64,000 nucleotides of DNA from Danxiaibacter sp048498555 (GTDB taxonomy: Bacteria; Bacteroidota; Bacteroidia; Chitinophagales; Chitinophagaceae), in assembly GCA_048498555.1 (NCBI GenBank), contig JBEHXT010000001.1, positions 310,001 through 374,000 on the forward strand, given 5' to 3'. The notes below the pieces were generated by a model, which worked only from the letters and a program-made list of their open reading frames with translations, was not told where the DNA came from and did not search any database. How positions within the stretch are numbered: position 1 is the stretch's first letter; each line of letters opens with the position of its first letter. The translations under genes and the position numbers were made by a program. Of the stretch, positions 1 to 8,172 are shown one piece after another.

Positions 1-1
1 A

Positions 2-514
2 CCTGTGTACCGCTATTGGACAACACCAAGCGAGGTAACAGGTACTGAGACGTTTATTTGGGCAATCAACAAAAACGACTCGAAGATCCAGTTCGTTCAA
101 AGCAACACGGTTGCTGATACGACAGAGCTTCAGGGCGAGCAAGCCGATTCCACAGCAGAAGACCTGTTTGATTCTCCGGAAGCAAGGATCATGGCCTCTC
201 TCCGCACAAAAAAATATTTCGACAGAAGCTTAATGCTGGCAGACCTTGTCCAGAATGAATTTATAAGGCAGGGCAGAGTGAACCGCGGTGTAAAACAACG
301 TAATAATGAAGGTATTTGGGTACTACAAGCTACCGCAATGCCCAGTATTTTGGTTGAGGCCGGCTTTATAACCAATCCCGAGGAAGAGGATTATATGAAC
401 AGCGACCTGGGAAGAGAAGAAGTGGCATCCGCAATTTTTAGCGCGGTATTGGCATACAAGAAAAATGTAGAAGCCGGAAAGATAAGCGAAGCGGCAGGTT
501 CCGGACAACAATAA
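2..514 (+). CDS. N-acetylmuramoyl-L-alanine amidase, C-terminal part (Amidase_3)
   Basis: This is the C-terminal half of a zinc-dependent amidase that cuts the bond between N-acetylmuramic acid and L-alanine in peptidoglycan, as AmiA/B/C do during cell separation. The frame is open to the left edge, so the start, signal peptide and first zinc ligands lie outside the window. What is visible is the end of the Amidase_3 domain: a region rich in arginine and asparagine (NRGVKQ) followed by the motif ILVEAGFITNPEEE, whose first glutamate is the family's catalytic residue. A roughly 60-residue acidic insert (about residues 22-60, rich in D, E and S) lies inside the domain; inserts there are common in Bacteroidota amidases and may act as a regulatory lid. 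The gene converges on the next one with a 6-bp gap. The family call is firm; the exact paralogue cannot be told. Confidence 0.9.
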   Translation, partial: PVYRYWTTPSEVTGTETFIWAINKNDSKIQFVQSNTVADTTELQGEQADSTAEDLFDSPEARIMASLRTKKYFDRSLMLADLVQNEFIRQGRVNRGVKQRNNEGIWVLQATAMPSILVEAGFITNPEEEDYMNSDLGREEVASAIFSAVLAYKKNVEAGKISEAAGSGQQ

Positions 515-520
515 GCAATT

Positions 521-1327
521 TTATTCTTTTGAAGCCTCTACAATGAGCGCCTGCAGTGGCGTAGCAAAACGCTCTCCGTACTTTTCGGTATAAGTTTGTC
601 CCAGCTTTTTTACAATAGCCGGCATCAAAGCAGGCGATCTTTCAGACAAGTGATTGAATAATGGTGTTCCATACACCATTCCCTGTGCTGCGGCGGTTGC
701 TTCCACGGCAAATCCTTCTGCTGCGACTGTTGATACTTTTATTTTTGTAAAGCCCGCCTGTCCAAGATCATGTTTAATCACGTCTGCATCACAATAAGAA
801 AAAGGCAGGTGCATAAAGAGTGGCGTTTTTTCAGGAAAAAATTCCGTCATCACTTCCTGAACAGTTTCTGAAGCCGGATTGGCATTCAGCTTATCCCATA
901 CAGTAAAAAACAACATGCCATTGGGCGACAAAACCCTGTACGCTTCTTTAAACGCTTTCACTTTGTCTTCAAAGAACATCACGCCAAACTGGCTGACAAT
1001 ACATTCAACCAGCCCGTCGTCAAATGGAAGCGCTTGTGCGTCGGCTTCGAAAAAAGCAACATCTCTCAACATTAAATGTTTATGTCTGGCATAGTCGATC
1101 ATTGCGGGATTCAAATCAGTTGCAATAATCCGCGCATCTTCGCGAAGCATTTTTGGAAGAAATTTTGTGAGGCGGCCGGTACCGCAAGCTACTTCAAGTA
1201 TTGAATCGGGAGCCAGTGCTTTTATTCGTTGGGACATAATGATAGCGAATGGCTCAAATAGCATCGGCCCCAGGCAATTATCATAATTAAATGGTATTGT
1301 CCCGGAAAAAGAGGTATTCTCGTCCAT
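521..1327 (-). CDS. class I SAM-dependent methyltransferase
   Basis: A 268-residue soluble protein with the Rossmann methyltransferase fold. Motif I (ILEVACGTGRLT, about residues 42-53) binds S-adenosylmethionine, and ATDLNPAMIDYAR gives the acidic end of strand beta2. FFEADAQALPFDDG and a C-terminal FTVWDK region fit the UbiE/Methyltransf_11 group. The substrate cannot be read from the sequence; related proteins act on quinones, lipids or small metabolites. It lies 26 bp downstream of the GSCFA gene on the same strand and may be co-transcribed with it. No membrane segment or signal peptide is seen. Confidence 0.8.
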   Translation of the reverse strand: MDENTSFSGTIPFNYDNCLGPMLFEPFAIIMSQRIKALAPDSILEVACGTGRLTKFLPKMLREDARIIATDLNPAMIDYARHKHLMLRDVAFFEADAQALPFDDGLVECIVSQFGVMFFEDKVKAFKEAYRVLSPNGMLFFTVWDKLNANPASETVQEVMTEFFPEKTPLFMHLPFSYCDADVIKHDLGQAGFTKIKVSTVAAEGFAVEATAAAQGMVYGTPLFNHLSERSPALMPAIVKKLGQTYTEKYGERFATPLQALIVEASKE

Positions 1328-1353
1328 AGGTAACGCTTTCGGTTTTTCAGTGC

Positions 1354-2334
1354 TTACTCTTCTTTAGAAAAATACGCTAATTCCTTAGTAAAATCAATAT
1401 AGCTGTATTCTTTTTGAAGTTCCTGTACCTTTTGCAGCTGCGTAAGCATAAATTGCCGGTGCTGCTGCGAAGACGGATTAAACGGCTTGTGCTGGCGCGC
1501 CATTACTATCTTCCTGATATCTTCCATCAGGCTTTTCGTCTGTTCATTCATGCAGAATTCAGCAAACTTCTCTAATACAAACTGCGTTGCTGAATAGTTA
1601 GGGTGAGCCATATCTATATCATAAAAACGATAATCCCTCAACACATCTATAACCAATTCATACGCCGGGAAATAATAAAGCCTTTCAAATTTATTCACCA
1701 TATGATGAACGGCTTCTATCAGCCTAGCCTTACTCCTGTTATTTTCCATAACGCCATCACGTAAGTGGCGGACAGGGCTTATCGTAAAAATGATCCTGAG
1801 CTTTTTATTGAAATGAAATAAACGGTGTATAGTTGTATCAAGCGTCGTTATGATTTCCTCGATAGTAGAAAGATGCTTGACAAATGTTTGCGCCGGCGCT
1901 TTATGACAGTTTACTACTGGTTTCATGTTTTTTACCAGTTTGTAAACAAAAGCTGAACCCAGCGTGATGATTAGCCAGTCAGCATCTTTAATAAATTCAT
2001 GTGCCTCTTGTTGGGATTGGTTGATTTCAGTGATAGCATCTTCTTTTTTGACGGAAGAAAAACGGCTGTGATGGTGCCAGCTATGCCAGGCTTCGTTGAG
2101 ATAAAAAAGATCGTCTTCTGTATATTTCCTGTTATCAACATAAGAAACCAATGAGTCGCACACGCCCACCGGTTCAAATAAAATGCCATGTGGATTCTGC
2201 AGCACATTAAACTTTGTGCCTTCCAGGTAGTTGCCAATATGTTCTGTAAAACATGAACCGATCAATAGAATCTTGTCCTTGTAAGAAATAGATGGCTCTA
2301 ATTTTTTGATATTAATGGGAACCTGGAACTGCAT
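1354..2334 (-). CDS. GSCFA domain protein
   Basis: A 326-residue protein whose N-terminus carries the motif for which the GSCFA family is named (LLIGSCFTEHIGNYL, about residues 24-38). The family is related to SGNH/GDSL hydrolases: the GSCF serine would be the block I nucleophile, and a late DMAHPNYSA segment resembles the block V Asp-x-x-His. The family is common in Bacteroidota but its biological substrate is not established. There is no signal peptide, so it is probably cytoplasmic. The start codon sits next to a heptad-repeat tract (2341-2370), and the coding sequence begins just after it in the direction of transcription. Confidence 0.8.
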   Translation of the reverse strand: MQFQVPINIKKLEPSISYKDKILLIGSCFTEHIGNYLEGTKFNVLQNPHGILFEPVGVCDSLVSYVDNRKYTEDDLFYLNEAWHSWHHHSRFSSVKKEDAITEINQSQQEAHEFIKDADWLIITLGSAFVYKLVKNMKPVVNCHKAPAQTFVKHLSTIEEIITTLDTTIHRLFHFNKKLRIIFTISPVRHLRDGVMENNRSKARLIEAVHHMVNKFERLYYFPAYELVIDVLRDYRFYDIDMAHPNYSATQFVLEKFAEFCMNEQTKSLMEDIRKIVMARQHKPFNPSSQQHRQFMLTQLQKVQELQKEYSYIDFTKELAYFSKEE

Positions 2335-2340
2335 GTTTAA

Positions 2341-2545
2341 TTGAAAATTGACAGTTGAAAATTGAAAATGTGACTAAATGCAAAGTTAGTTAAATGAGAA
2401 TTGAAATGACATTAACTCAAAAAACTCTGTGTCCCCCACATTGCTAAATAATGATTATACAGAGAAACACAGAAGACACCCACTTTTTACTGGTGGTTGT
2501 CACACAATTTATTTTCAATTTTCAACTGTCAATTGTCAATTGAAA
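2341..2545. repeat. paired inverted heptad tracts (ttgaaaa / attttca family)
   Basis: Two tracts of degenerate 7-nt units face each other in one gap. The left tract (2341-2370) reads as ttgaaaa, ttgacag, ttgaaaa, ttgaaaa; the right (2511-2545) as attttca, attttca, actgtca, attgtca. Bases 2346-2369 are the exact reverse complement of 2511-2534, a perfect 24-nt inverted repeat with 141 nt between the arms. The right tract overlaps the 3' end of the sialidase gene and supplies its last codons and stop. Confidence 0.85.
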
Positions 2546-3698
2546 CGATGGTAAATACGATCTTCTTATACTCATCCTTTTCATACAAAACACCTATTTC
2601 ATTCTTACTGATCTGAACGACATCAGAATAAGCTGAATTATCTTTTTGCCCGTCGGCGCTTTTATCAACAGTAATACTGCGAGCCCAGGTTCTACCTTCA
2701 TCAAAGCTGATACGCAATGTTAAGTTATCACGTTTGCTGGTATCCGCAGCGTTACAAAACACCAGTATATTTTTTTCTTTTTTACTGTTGAGTCGAAGAA
2801 TGCTGCCCTGACAAACAGGATCCGGCAGATTTTTATCATTATAAATGCTATCCCAGGTTTCACCGCCATTTTTACTGTAAGCGATGATCCTGTTTTTTTC
2901 GCTGCCGCTTTGATTTCGGATGTTCATAACAAGCCCATCCGGATACAGCGGCGCTGCCATACATTCATTGCCGCCGGGAGTCGAAACATCTTCACTGACA
3001 TGAAACGTTTTACCGTGGTCATCTGTGTAGTACGCGTTTGCTTTGTAGTCATTGAAATGAGGCAAAGGATTGCCTGCAGAGTGATTTGCGGGTATATATA
3101 TGCGCCCTTTGTATTTTCCTTTTTCAAATTGCAAGGCATGGCCCGGCGTATTAGCGAAGCTTCTCCAATCCTCTGAGAAATGATACGCAGAATTTAGCTG
3201 TGGCTGATTAGGTTTATGTACCTGCAATGTTATATTCACAGGATCTGACCATGTGTTACCGCCATCAACAGATGTTTTGTACCACACTTCCCGCAACCCT
3301 TTTCCTTTCCGGACTTCGCCTTCATGGTTATTGCCGGTGTTGTAAAACAAAAACAATCTTCCTTTAGGATAAGCAGGATCAGTCATATCTACAACCGGCG
3401 CACTGTTGCCGGCCTGCAAATGATCATTATCAACCACCACTTGCAACTTTGACCAGGTTTTGCCATTGTCAGTGCTTCGTTTCATCACAATATCGATGTT
3501 TCCAAAATCATCGGAATCATTTACTCGTCCTTCACAAAAAGCAATCAGGTTATTGTTGGGCAATTTGACCATTGCAGGAATGCGATAACTTTTGTACCCT
3601 TCTTCACCTGAAGAAAACACAGGCACTTTGTTCCCCTCTGCATAAATAGCCGGCGCAAGCAAACCAGTGACAGCAAGCATTGAAAAAAACTTTCTCAT
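2529..3698 (-). CDS. exo-alpha-sialidase, secreted (GH33-like)
   Basis: A 389-residue secreted enzyme expected to release terminal sialic acids from host or environmental glycans. Residues 1-20 form a signal peptide ending at a YAEG site. The motif YRIPAMV (about residues 37-43) is the sialidase F/Y-R-I-P box holding the first arginine of the triad, and CEGR follows. At least five Asp boxes (S/T-x-D-x-G-x-T-W) are present: STDNGKTW, SVDGGNTW, TDDHGKTF, SKNGGETW and SFDEGRTW, spaced as in a six-bladed propeller. Length matches single-domain bacterial sialidases. The C-terminus (SIDN) is encoded by a heptad-repeat tract. No nan catabolic genes are in the window, so its use in nutrition is inferred only. 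Confidence 0.88.
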   Translation of the reverse strand: MRKFFSMLAVTGLLAPAIYAEGNKVPVFSSGEEGYKSYRIPAMVKLPNNNLIAFCEGRVNDSDDFGNIDIVMKRSTDNGKTWSKLQVVVDNDHLQAGNSAPVVDMTDPAYPKGRLFLFYNTGNNHEGEVRKGKGLREVWYKTSVDGGNTWSDPVNITLQVHKPNQPQLNSAYHFSEDWRSFANTPGHALQFEKGKYKGRIYIPANHSAGNPLPHFNDYKANAYYTDDHGKTFHVSEDVSTPGGNECMAAPLYPDGLVMNIRNQSGSEKNRIIAYSKNGGETWDSIYNDKNLPDPVCQGSILRLNSKKEKNILVFCNAADTSKRDNLTLRISFDEGRTWARSITVDKSADGQKDNSAYSDVVQISKNEIGVLYEKDEYKKIVFTIVSIDN

Positions 3699-4143
3699 TA
3701 TTGAACTTTTATTTTAAATATGGAAGGCTATAACGATGCATGTTCACAAGGTTAGCATTCGTAAAAGGTTTCAGAAGTAGTAAACATAAGCAGGTTTATT
3801 GATGTTGCTTAAAAATATATAACATATGAAAAATAAATTAATTTCAATTCGTTATATTCGTTCAACAATTGTGAACTTGTAAACCCAAAAAACTTAAAGA
3901 ACGATGAAGTATTTTCTAAAATTCAATGTTCGAAAGAGCCCCTCTCTGCCTTTCGAAGAAATCGGCACCACCACTTCCAGAAACATTTTAAATTCCATGC
4001 AATTAAGCTGGCCTGTGACTTCCAATTCAAGTGAAATAGACTAGCTGGAGATACTGAATATCGGGCCTACGTACTTTAAGTCACGTTGCTTGTACCTGTG
4101 AATTGCGCCAACAACATATTTATTAATATAAGTTGGCAACTGT
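3699..4143. other. intergenic region between sialidase and VgrG, with a doubtful small ORF
   Basis: This 445-bp AT-rich gap separates two divergent genes and should hold promoters for both, although I cannot point to a clear -33/-7 pair. It contains a possible 46-codon ORF on the plus strand (3904-4044, start MKYFLKFNVRK). Its frame continues past the TAG for another 18 sense codons to a TGA at about 4101. It matches no family I know and may be a remnant or chance. Confidence 0.4.
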
Positions 4144-6318
4144 ATGCTTTACACAAATACCCAATCCTCTTCCCACATTATACCTCAGTATATAGGTGCA
4201 GAAGTACGCATCGACAGCAAGCTTATTAAACAGGTACTGTGGCTGGAAATAACACAGCAATTTTCAGATCATAATTATCTTACTTTAAAAATTCGCCACG
4301 AAGAAATACAGAAACACGGTGTCCTTTTCTTTGATGGCGCCGAAGAGCTACTTGGTAAATACACTGAAGTAATTATTTACGATAAAAACAACAGGGACCA
4401 CGTCAATCAGTTTGAAGGTAAATTTTACGTCACAGATGTTCAGTTTGCTCATGACTCATTGAACGAAGGCCATCTGGTACTAAAAGGATGCAGCCCCACC
4501 TGGGCATTGGATGGAGCACCGTCCTACGAAAGCTTTAATAATGAAACGCTGGCATCCGTAGCCCGTTGTGTAGCCAAACCACTTGAAGAAGTTAGGAGCG
4601 ATATAATCACCAATCCCAGCTTTACAGAACCGGTGAAGTATGTTTGCCGCTTTAATGAAAGCGCCTGGAATTTTATGCGTAGGCTTGCCGCGGACACTAG
4701 TCAATTCCTTTACTTCGACGGACACAACCTGATCTTCGGCAAACCCAATAACAAAAAAGGCCCCGACCTTTTCTATGGTCAAAATTGCTACCGCCTGAGC
4801 ATGAATATGCGCATGCGCCCTGTGCAGACCGGCCTTTACGATTACGAATCACATCTGAATGATACTTTTACCTATGGGACTGCCGAACCGAAAGGTTTTG
4901 AAGGATCATACAGAGGGTTCGCCTTTTTGCGAGCGCAACAAATGATACCTTTTGTCCGCAATTATACCCATCCTAATATTTTGCCCGCGGCTGATTACCA
5001 ACTGATGGACATGGCGAAATTGTTTACTAATGGCACCGGTGCGGGCATGTACGAAATAAATGGAGAAAGCTCGCATTTTCAATTACATGTGGGTATGGTT
5101 GTTACACTGCGAGGCAAACGTCTCGGGAGAGAACAACGGCACACTGATATAAGGATTAGCAGCGTTAAACACACGCTCGATGCGTCCGGCAAGTATTACA
5201 ATGAGTTCACTGCTATTTTAGAATCATGTGAAGCGCCCCCACCATTCGTTTGTCAACGGCCACAAACTTATCCATTGCCGGCTACTGTTCTCAGCAATGA
5301 CGACCCACTAGGCAAAGGCCGCGTTAAAGTAAAGTTTATTAACTGGCGAATGGAATATGGCCAGGAAACTGATTGGATAAGAGTTCTTACTCCCCATGCC
5401 GGTGGTGGCGGCAGCAATGACTTAGCAAACAACCGCGGTATGGTATGGATACCTGAAAAAAACGACCAGGTAATTGTTGATTTTGAACAGGGAAACCCTG
5501 ACAGGCCGATAGTAGTTGGGAGTGTTTTCCACGGCAAAAATGGACAAGGCGGACAGAGCGATAATCATATTAAAAGCATAACCACACGTAGTGGGCATAC
5601 CATTGAGTTTAATGATAATGCCAATGGTACACATATTCTCATCAAAGACCCGGTAGGAAATACTGTTCACATGGACACAAAGGGAAAAAACATGAACATT
5701 ACTTCGCCGGAAACTCTGACGCTTAATTGTAAAAATATGCGAATAAATGTGGGTGAAAATATGATGACGCAAGTGGGAAACGACAACACAATGCAAGTTT
5801 CCAATAACATGTTGGTGAGTGTAGCAAACAGATTAAGCACATTTAGCCAAAGCACATTTATTAATTCAGTGAAAGTATTAGACCTCTTTGGCGGCAAGCA
5901 AATCATCGGATTTGCAGATCGGGTAGACATGGGCGCAAAAGCCAATTTACATATGCATGGGAAAGAGGCTCTAATAACCGCTGAAGACAAGCTGGAACAT
6001 AAGGCTCCTAAGATAGATAAAACGCCTGCCCCGGATCGTTTTCAATATACCCAGGAACCCGAAGTAGTAAATATTTATTGGCTTGATGGCGAAGCGAAAA
6101 GAGAGATTACAAGCACCCCTTTAGATACCCACGTAAGCATTTTTGCCGAAACAAGAAATATGAAAGCAGGAGAAGCGCTTACAATAGAAATAAATGAATT
6201 GGAAAAAGACGGCGATGCAGGTAAAAAAATGGTTGAAGAACTAACAGGCACTGTCGACGAAAACGGGATAGCCAAATTAGTTGCACGGTATAAAATTGTT
6301 GAACAAAAAAATAAATAA
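4144..6318 (+). CDS. type VI secretion tip protein VgrG (TssI), Bacteroidota type
   Basis: A 724-residue spike protein that would sit on the Hcp tube of a contractile injection machine and carry effectors. Residues 1-370 form the gp27-like base. Residues about 378-470 are the gp5 OB-fold (LGKGRVKVKFINW, ending PDRPIVVGSVFHGKNG). Residues about 480-620 are a repetitive beta-helix needle (SGHTIEFNDNANGT, then N/V/M/T-rich repeats). From about 640 there is an extra C-terminal domain (IYWLDGEAKREI, MKAGEALTIEINELE) that looks like a beta-sandwich adaptor for cargo. The next gene starts 1 bp after the stop, so the two are probably translationally coupled. No tssB/C/F/G/K or hcp genes are in the window; this is an orphan vgrG cassette that would rely on a machine encoded elsewhere. 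Confidence 0.9.
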   Translation: MLYTNTQSSSHIIPQYIGAEVRIDSKLIKQVLWLEITQQFSDHNYLTLKIRHEEIQKHGVLFFDGAEELLGKYTEVIIYDKNNRDHVNQFEGKFYVTDVQFAHDSLNEGHLVLKGCSPTWALDGAPSYESFNNETLASVARCVAKPLEEVRSDIITNPSFTEPVKYVCRFNESAWNFMRRLAADTSQFLYFDGHNLIFGKPNNKKGPDLFYGQNCYRLSMNMRMRPVQTGLYDYESHLNDTFTYGTAEPKGFEGSYRGFAFLRAQQMIPFVRNYTHPNILPAADYQLMDMAKLFTNGTGAGMYEINGESSHFQLHVGMVVTLRGKRLGREQRHTDIRISSVKHTLDASGKYYNEFTAILESCEAPPPFVCQRPQTYPLPATVLSNDDPLGKGRVKVKFINWRMEYGQETDWIRVLTPHAGGGGSNDLANNRGMVWIPEKNDQVIVDFEQGNPDRPIVVGSVFHGKNGQGGQSDNHIKSITTRSGHTIEFNDNANGTHILIKDPVGNTVHMDTKGKNMNITSPETLTLNCKNMRINVGENMMTQVGNDNTMQVSNNMLVSVANRLSTFSQSTFINSVKVLDLFGGKQIIGFADRVDMGAKANLHMHGKEALITAEDKLEHKAPKIDKTPAPDRFQYTQEPEVVNIYWLDGEAKREITSTPLDTHVSIFAETRNMKAGEALTIEINELEKDGDAGKKMVEELTGTVDENGIAKLVARYKIVEQKNK

Positions 6319-6319
6319 A

Positions 6320-7309
6320 ATGAGCGAAGAAGCATTAAATGAAAATTATGGATGTACTGAAGTCCGGAAGTTTACATTAACGGCCAAGTGGAAAACACCG
6401 GATGGCGAAACAAATGAAAAGGATTTTAAAGACAAAGTCTTGAACGCCGGTGGCAAGTATGAAGATCTCAAGCTAAACTTTCAAGGTGTAAAATGTACGA
6501 AGAAAATAAGATTGGATGATGAAACGACAGGAATAGTTATCTATTCAATGAATCAAAATGCACTTGACTTAGATGGCTGTCCAAGAGCATATCATCCTGA
6601 AGGATTAGGTATAGACGATAACGGAAATGCCGGAATTCTTAAAGTCATCGACGCTAAAAAAGGGATAGTTATGTCGAAGGGAAAAACAAAAAAAAACAAA
6701 GATGGTACGGAAGTAACAACAGATTGTGGCATATATGGCATAGTCGCTGAAAAGATAACTGAACAAACAGAACAAGATAAGCTTCTTCTGGCACATGAAA
6801 CAGAAATTACGGAGGGCGAAAAAGAAAGATTATATAAAGCTTCAGTCCAATCGACTACAGATCCATATCCAGGATATTTTGTGAGCACTACAGCCGTAAG
6901 TAACGGGGGATACACAGACGAATCCAATCCCAACAAACATATTAATTCTGAAAACATTCCTTACATAGCAGTATCACTAGATTTTCTAAAAAAAGCAGGG
7001 GTAAAAAAAGGCAATATTGGTATTGCAACTAACTTGAAAAGCTGCAAAACCTCTTATTTTATTATAGGCGACATACGATCTGACATGACTAAAAACGAAA
7101 TGTCAATTAAGCTAAGCGAAAATCTTGGACTTAAGCTAGATAAAGTGCATCGCAAGCAGAAAAACGGTAGCACGATAGAAAAGTATGTCGGCATTCACAA
7201 TGGAGATATTTTATTAAATATATTTATTGGAACAGGCAACGAAAAGGGCAAACAAGTTTCAGAAATTGAACAAATAGGAAAAGAATACTATGAAAAGTTT
7301 ACTCAATAA
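6320..7309 (+). CDS. probable T6SS effector with GH75 chitosanase-like fold
   Basis: A 329-residue protein; the start at 6320 is chosen because it follows the vgrG stop by 1 bp. Residues about 66-270 resemble glycoside hydrolase family 75 chitosanases: an Asp in DLDGCPRAYHP (D85) followed by GLGIDDNGNAG, a YPGYFVSTTAV segment, an ENIPYIAV strand, and the terminal block YFIIGDIRSDMTKNEMSIKL. In that block D251 and E260 are 9 residues apart, the spacing I recall for the catalytic Asp/Glu pair of fungal GH75 enzymes, and the context (GDI...NEMSIKLSENLG) parallels GD-GP...GE-SI-LA-ALG. There is no signal peptide, as expected for VgrG-delivered cargo. The inferred role is hydrolysis of a periplasmic or cell-wall glycan in a rival cell. 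The codons are AT-rich compared with flanking genes, suggesting transfer. Substrate is unproven. Confidence 0.7.
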   Translation: MSEEALNENYGCTEVRKFTLTAKWKTPDGETNEKDFKDKVLNAGGKYEDLKLNFQGVKCTKKIRLDDETTGIVIYSMNQNALDLDGCPRAYHPEGLGIDDNGNAGILKVIDAKKGIVMSKGKTKKNKDGTEVTTDCGIYGIVAEKITEQTEQDKLLLAHETEITEGEKERLYKASVQSTTDPYPGYFVSTTAVSNGGYTDESNPNKHINSENIPYIAVSLDFLKKAGVKKGNIGIATNLKSCKTSYFIIGDIRSDMTKNEMSIKLSENLGLKLDKVHRKQKNGSTIEKYVGIHNGDILLNIFIGTGNEKGKQVSEIEQIGKEYYEKFTQ

Positions 7310-8066
7310 TTACATTCTTTTTGTTTTACCCCTGTTTATTCAATTTGTTTTTCTAAACTCGGGATTAGCACAAAACAATGACTGTCTTTTTTTCTCCAAA
7401 GGAAAGATATTCAATTATATATGTAGAAAGATTACAACTCAATATACTGACATTAGTGACGATCAGTCGGACACTTGTTACATTAAAAACTTTCAAGTTA
7501 AAGTAGACAGCATTTACCGTTATAACGATACCCTTGCGATAGTTGTTTTATCAAATTTTTTTGATAATTACGGAGTTCATCTTCTTTGCGATCAAAAAAA
7601 TAAAAAAATATACATTCTTGATTCTGACAAAATGCTTGTAACCAGTTATCCCTTGGCGAAGCAGTTGTTAAAACCATATGAAGATGGCATTACACCGGAA
7701 CCACTACTAAACCTGGGTAAATGTTTTATATGCGCTTCATTTCATACAACGGATTTTTTAAACAATTACGACGGTCCTGAATCATTGACAATTAACCGCC
7801 GATTTCTATGTTTAGATGCATTGTATAAATCCAAAAGATATAATTGTGTCATTAAAAAATTCACAACAGATGAAGGATTGTCACATAAGTTTCATGTTTT
7901 AGGAATTCATGCAAATGAAAAGGCAGGTATTATTAGGTGGCGCGAGTGGACGTTTATATCTAAAAAGGAAACAGAAATACTGTATGTACTAAATCCGGGA
8001 AAGGATAGTAAAATACAAAACCAAACGGACTATGATGCATTATTCGAAGAGGAAGATTACGAGTAA
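7290..8066 (+). CDS. secreted hypothetical protein, probable immunity protein
   Basis: A 258-residue protein that I do not recognise by family. The first 28 residues form a clear signal peptide (charged start, a long hydrophobic stretch and a GLAQ end), with no lipobox cysteine, so a soluble periplasmic location is likely. The gene begins inside the last 20 bp of the effector gene, in another frame, which is typical of a coupled toxin-immunity pair. A periplasmic address is where protection against a glycan-cleaving effector would be needed. The mature part has several cysteines (for example DQSDTCYI and KCFICAS) that could form disulfides. It is strongly AT-rich like the effector. The immunity role is inferred from position, overlap and localisation only. 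Confidence 0.6.
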   Translation: MKSLLNNYILFVLPLFIQFVFLNSGLAQNNDCLFFSKGKIFNYICRKITTQYTDISDDQSDTCYIKNFQVKVDSIYRYNDTLAIVVLSNFFDNYGVHLLCDQKNKKIYILDSDKMLVTSYPLAKQLLKPYEDGITPEPLLNLGKCFICASFHTTDFLNNYDGPESLTINRRFLCLDALYKSKRYNCVIKKFTTDEGLSHKFHVLGIHANEKAGIIRWREWTFISKKETEILYVLNPGKDSKIQNQTDYDALFEEEDYE

Positions 8067-8172
8067 AAAATAAGATGAAGCTTCGCAAAAATAAACCTGT
8101 CTTAAGAATAATGAGGGTAAGCAAAGAAAACTGTTGTTAATTTTTAGCAATAAGCATTAAATTTATTTTCAC

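Noticed and set aside
5422..5796. 124-codon minus-strand frame inside vgrG
   Set aside because: Antisense to a well-supported gene with clear VgrG domains; a shadow frame.
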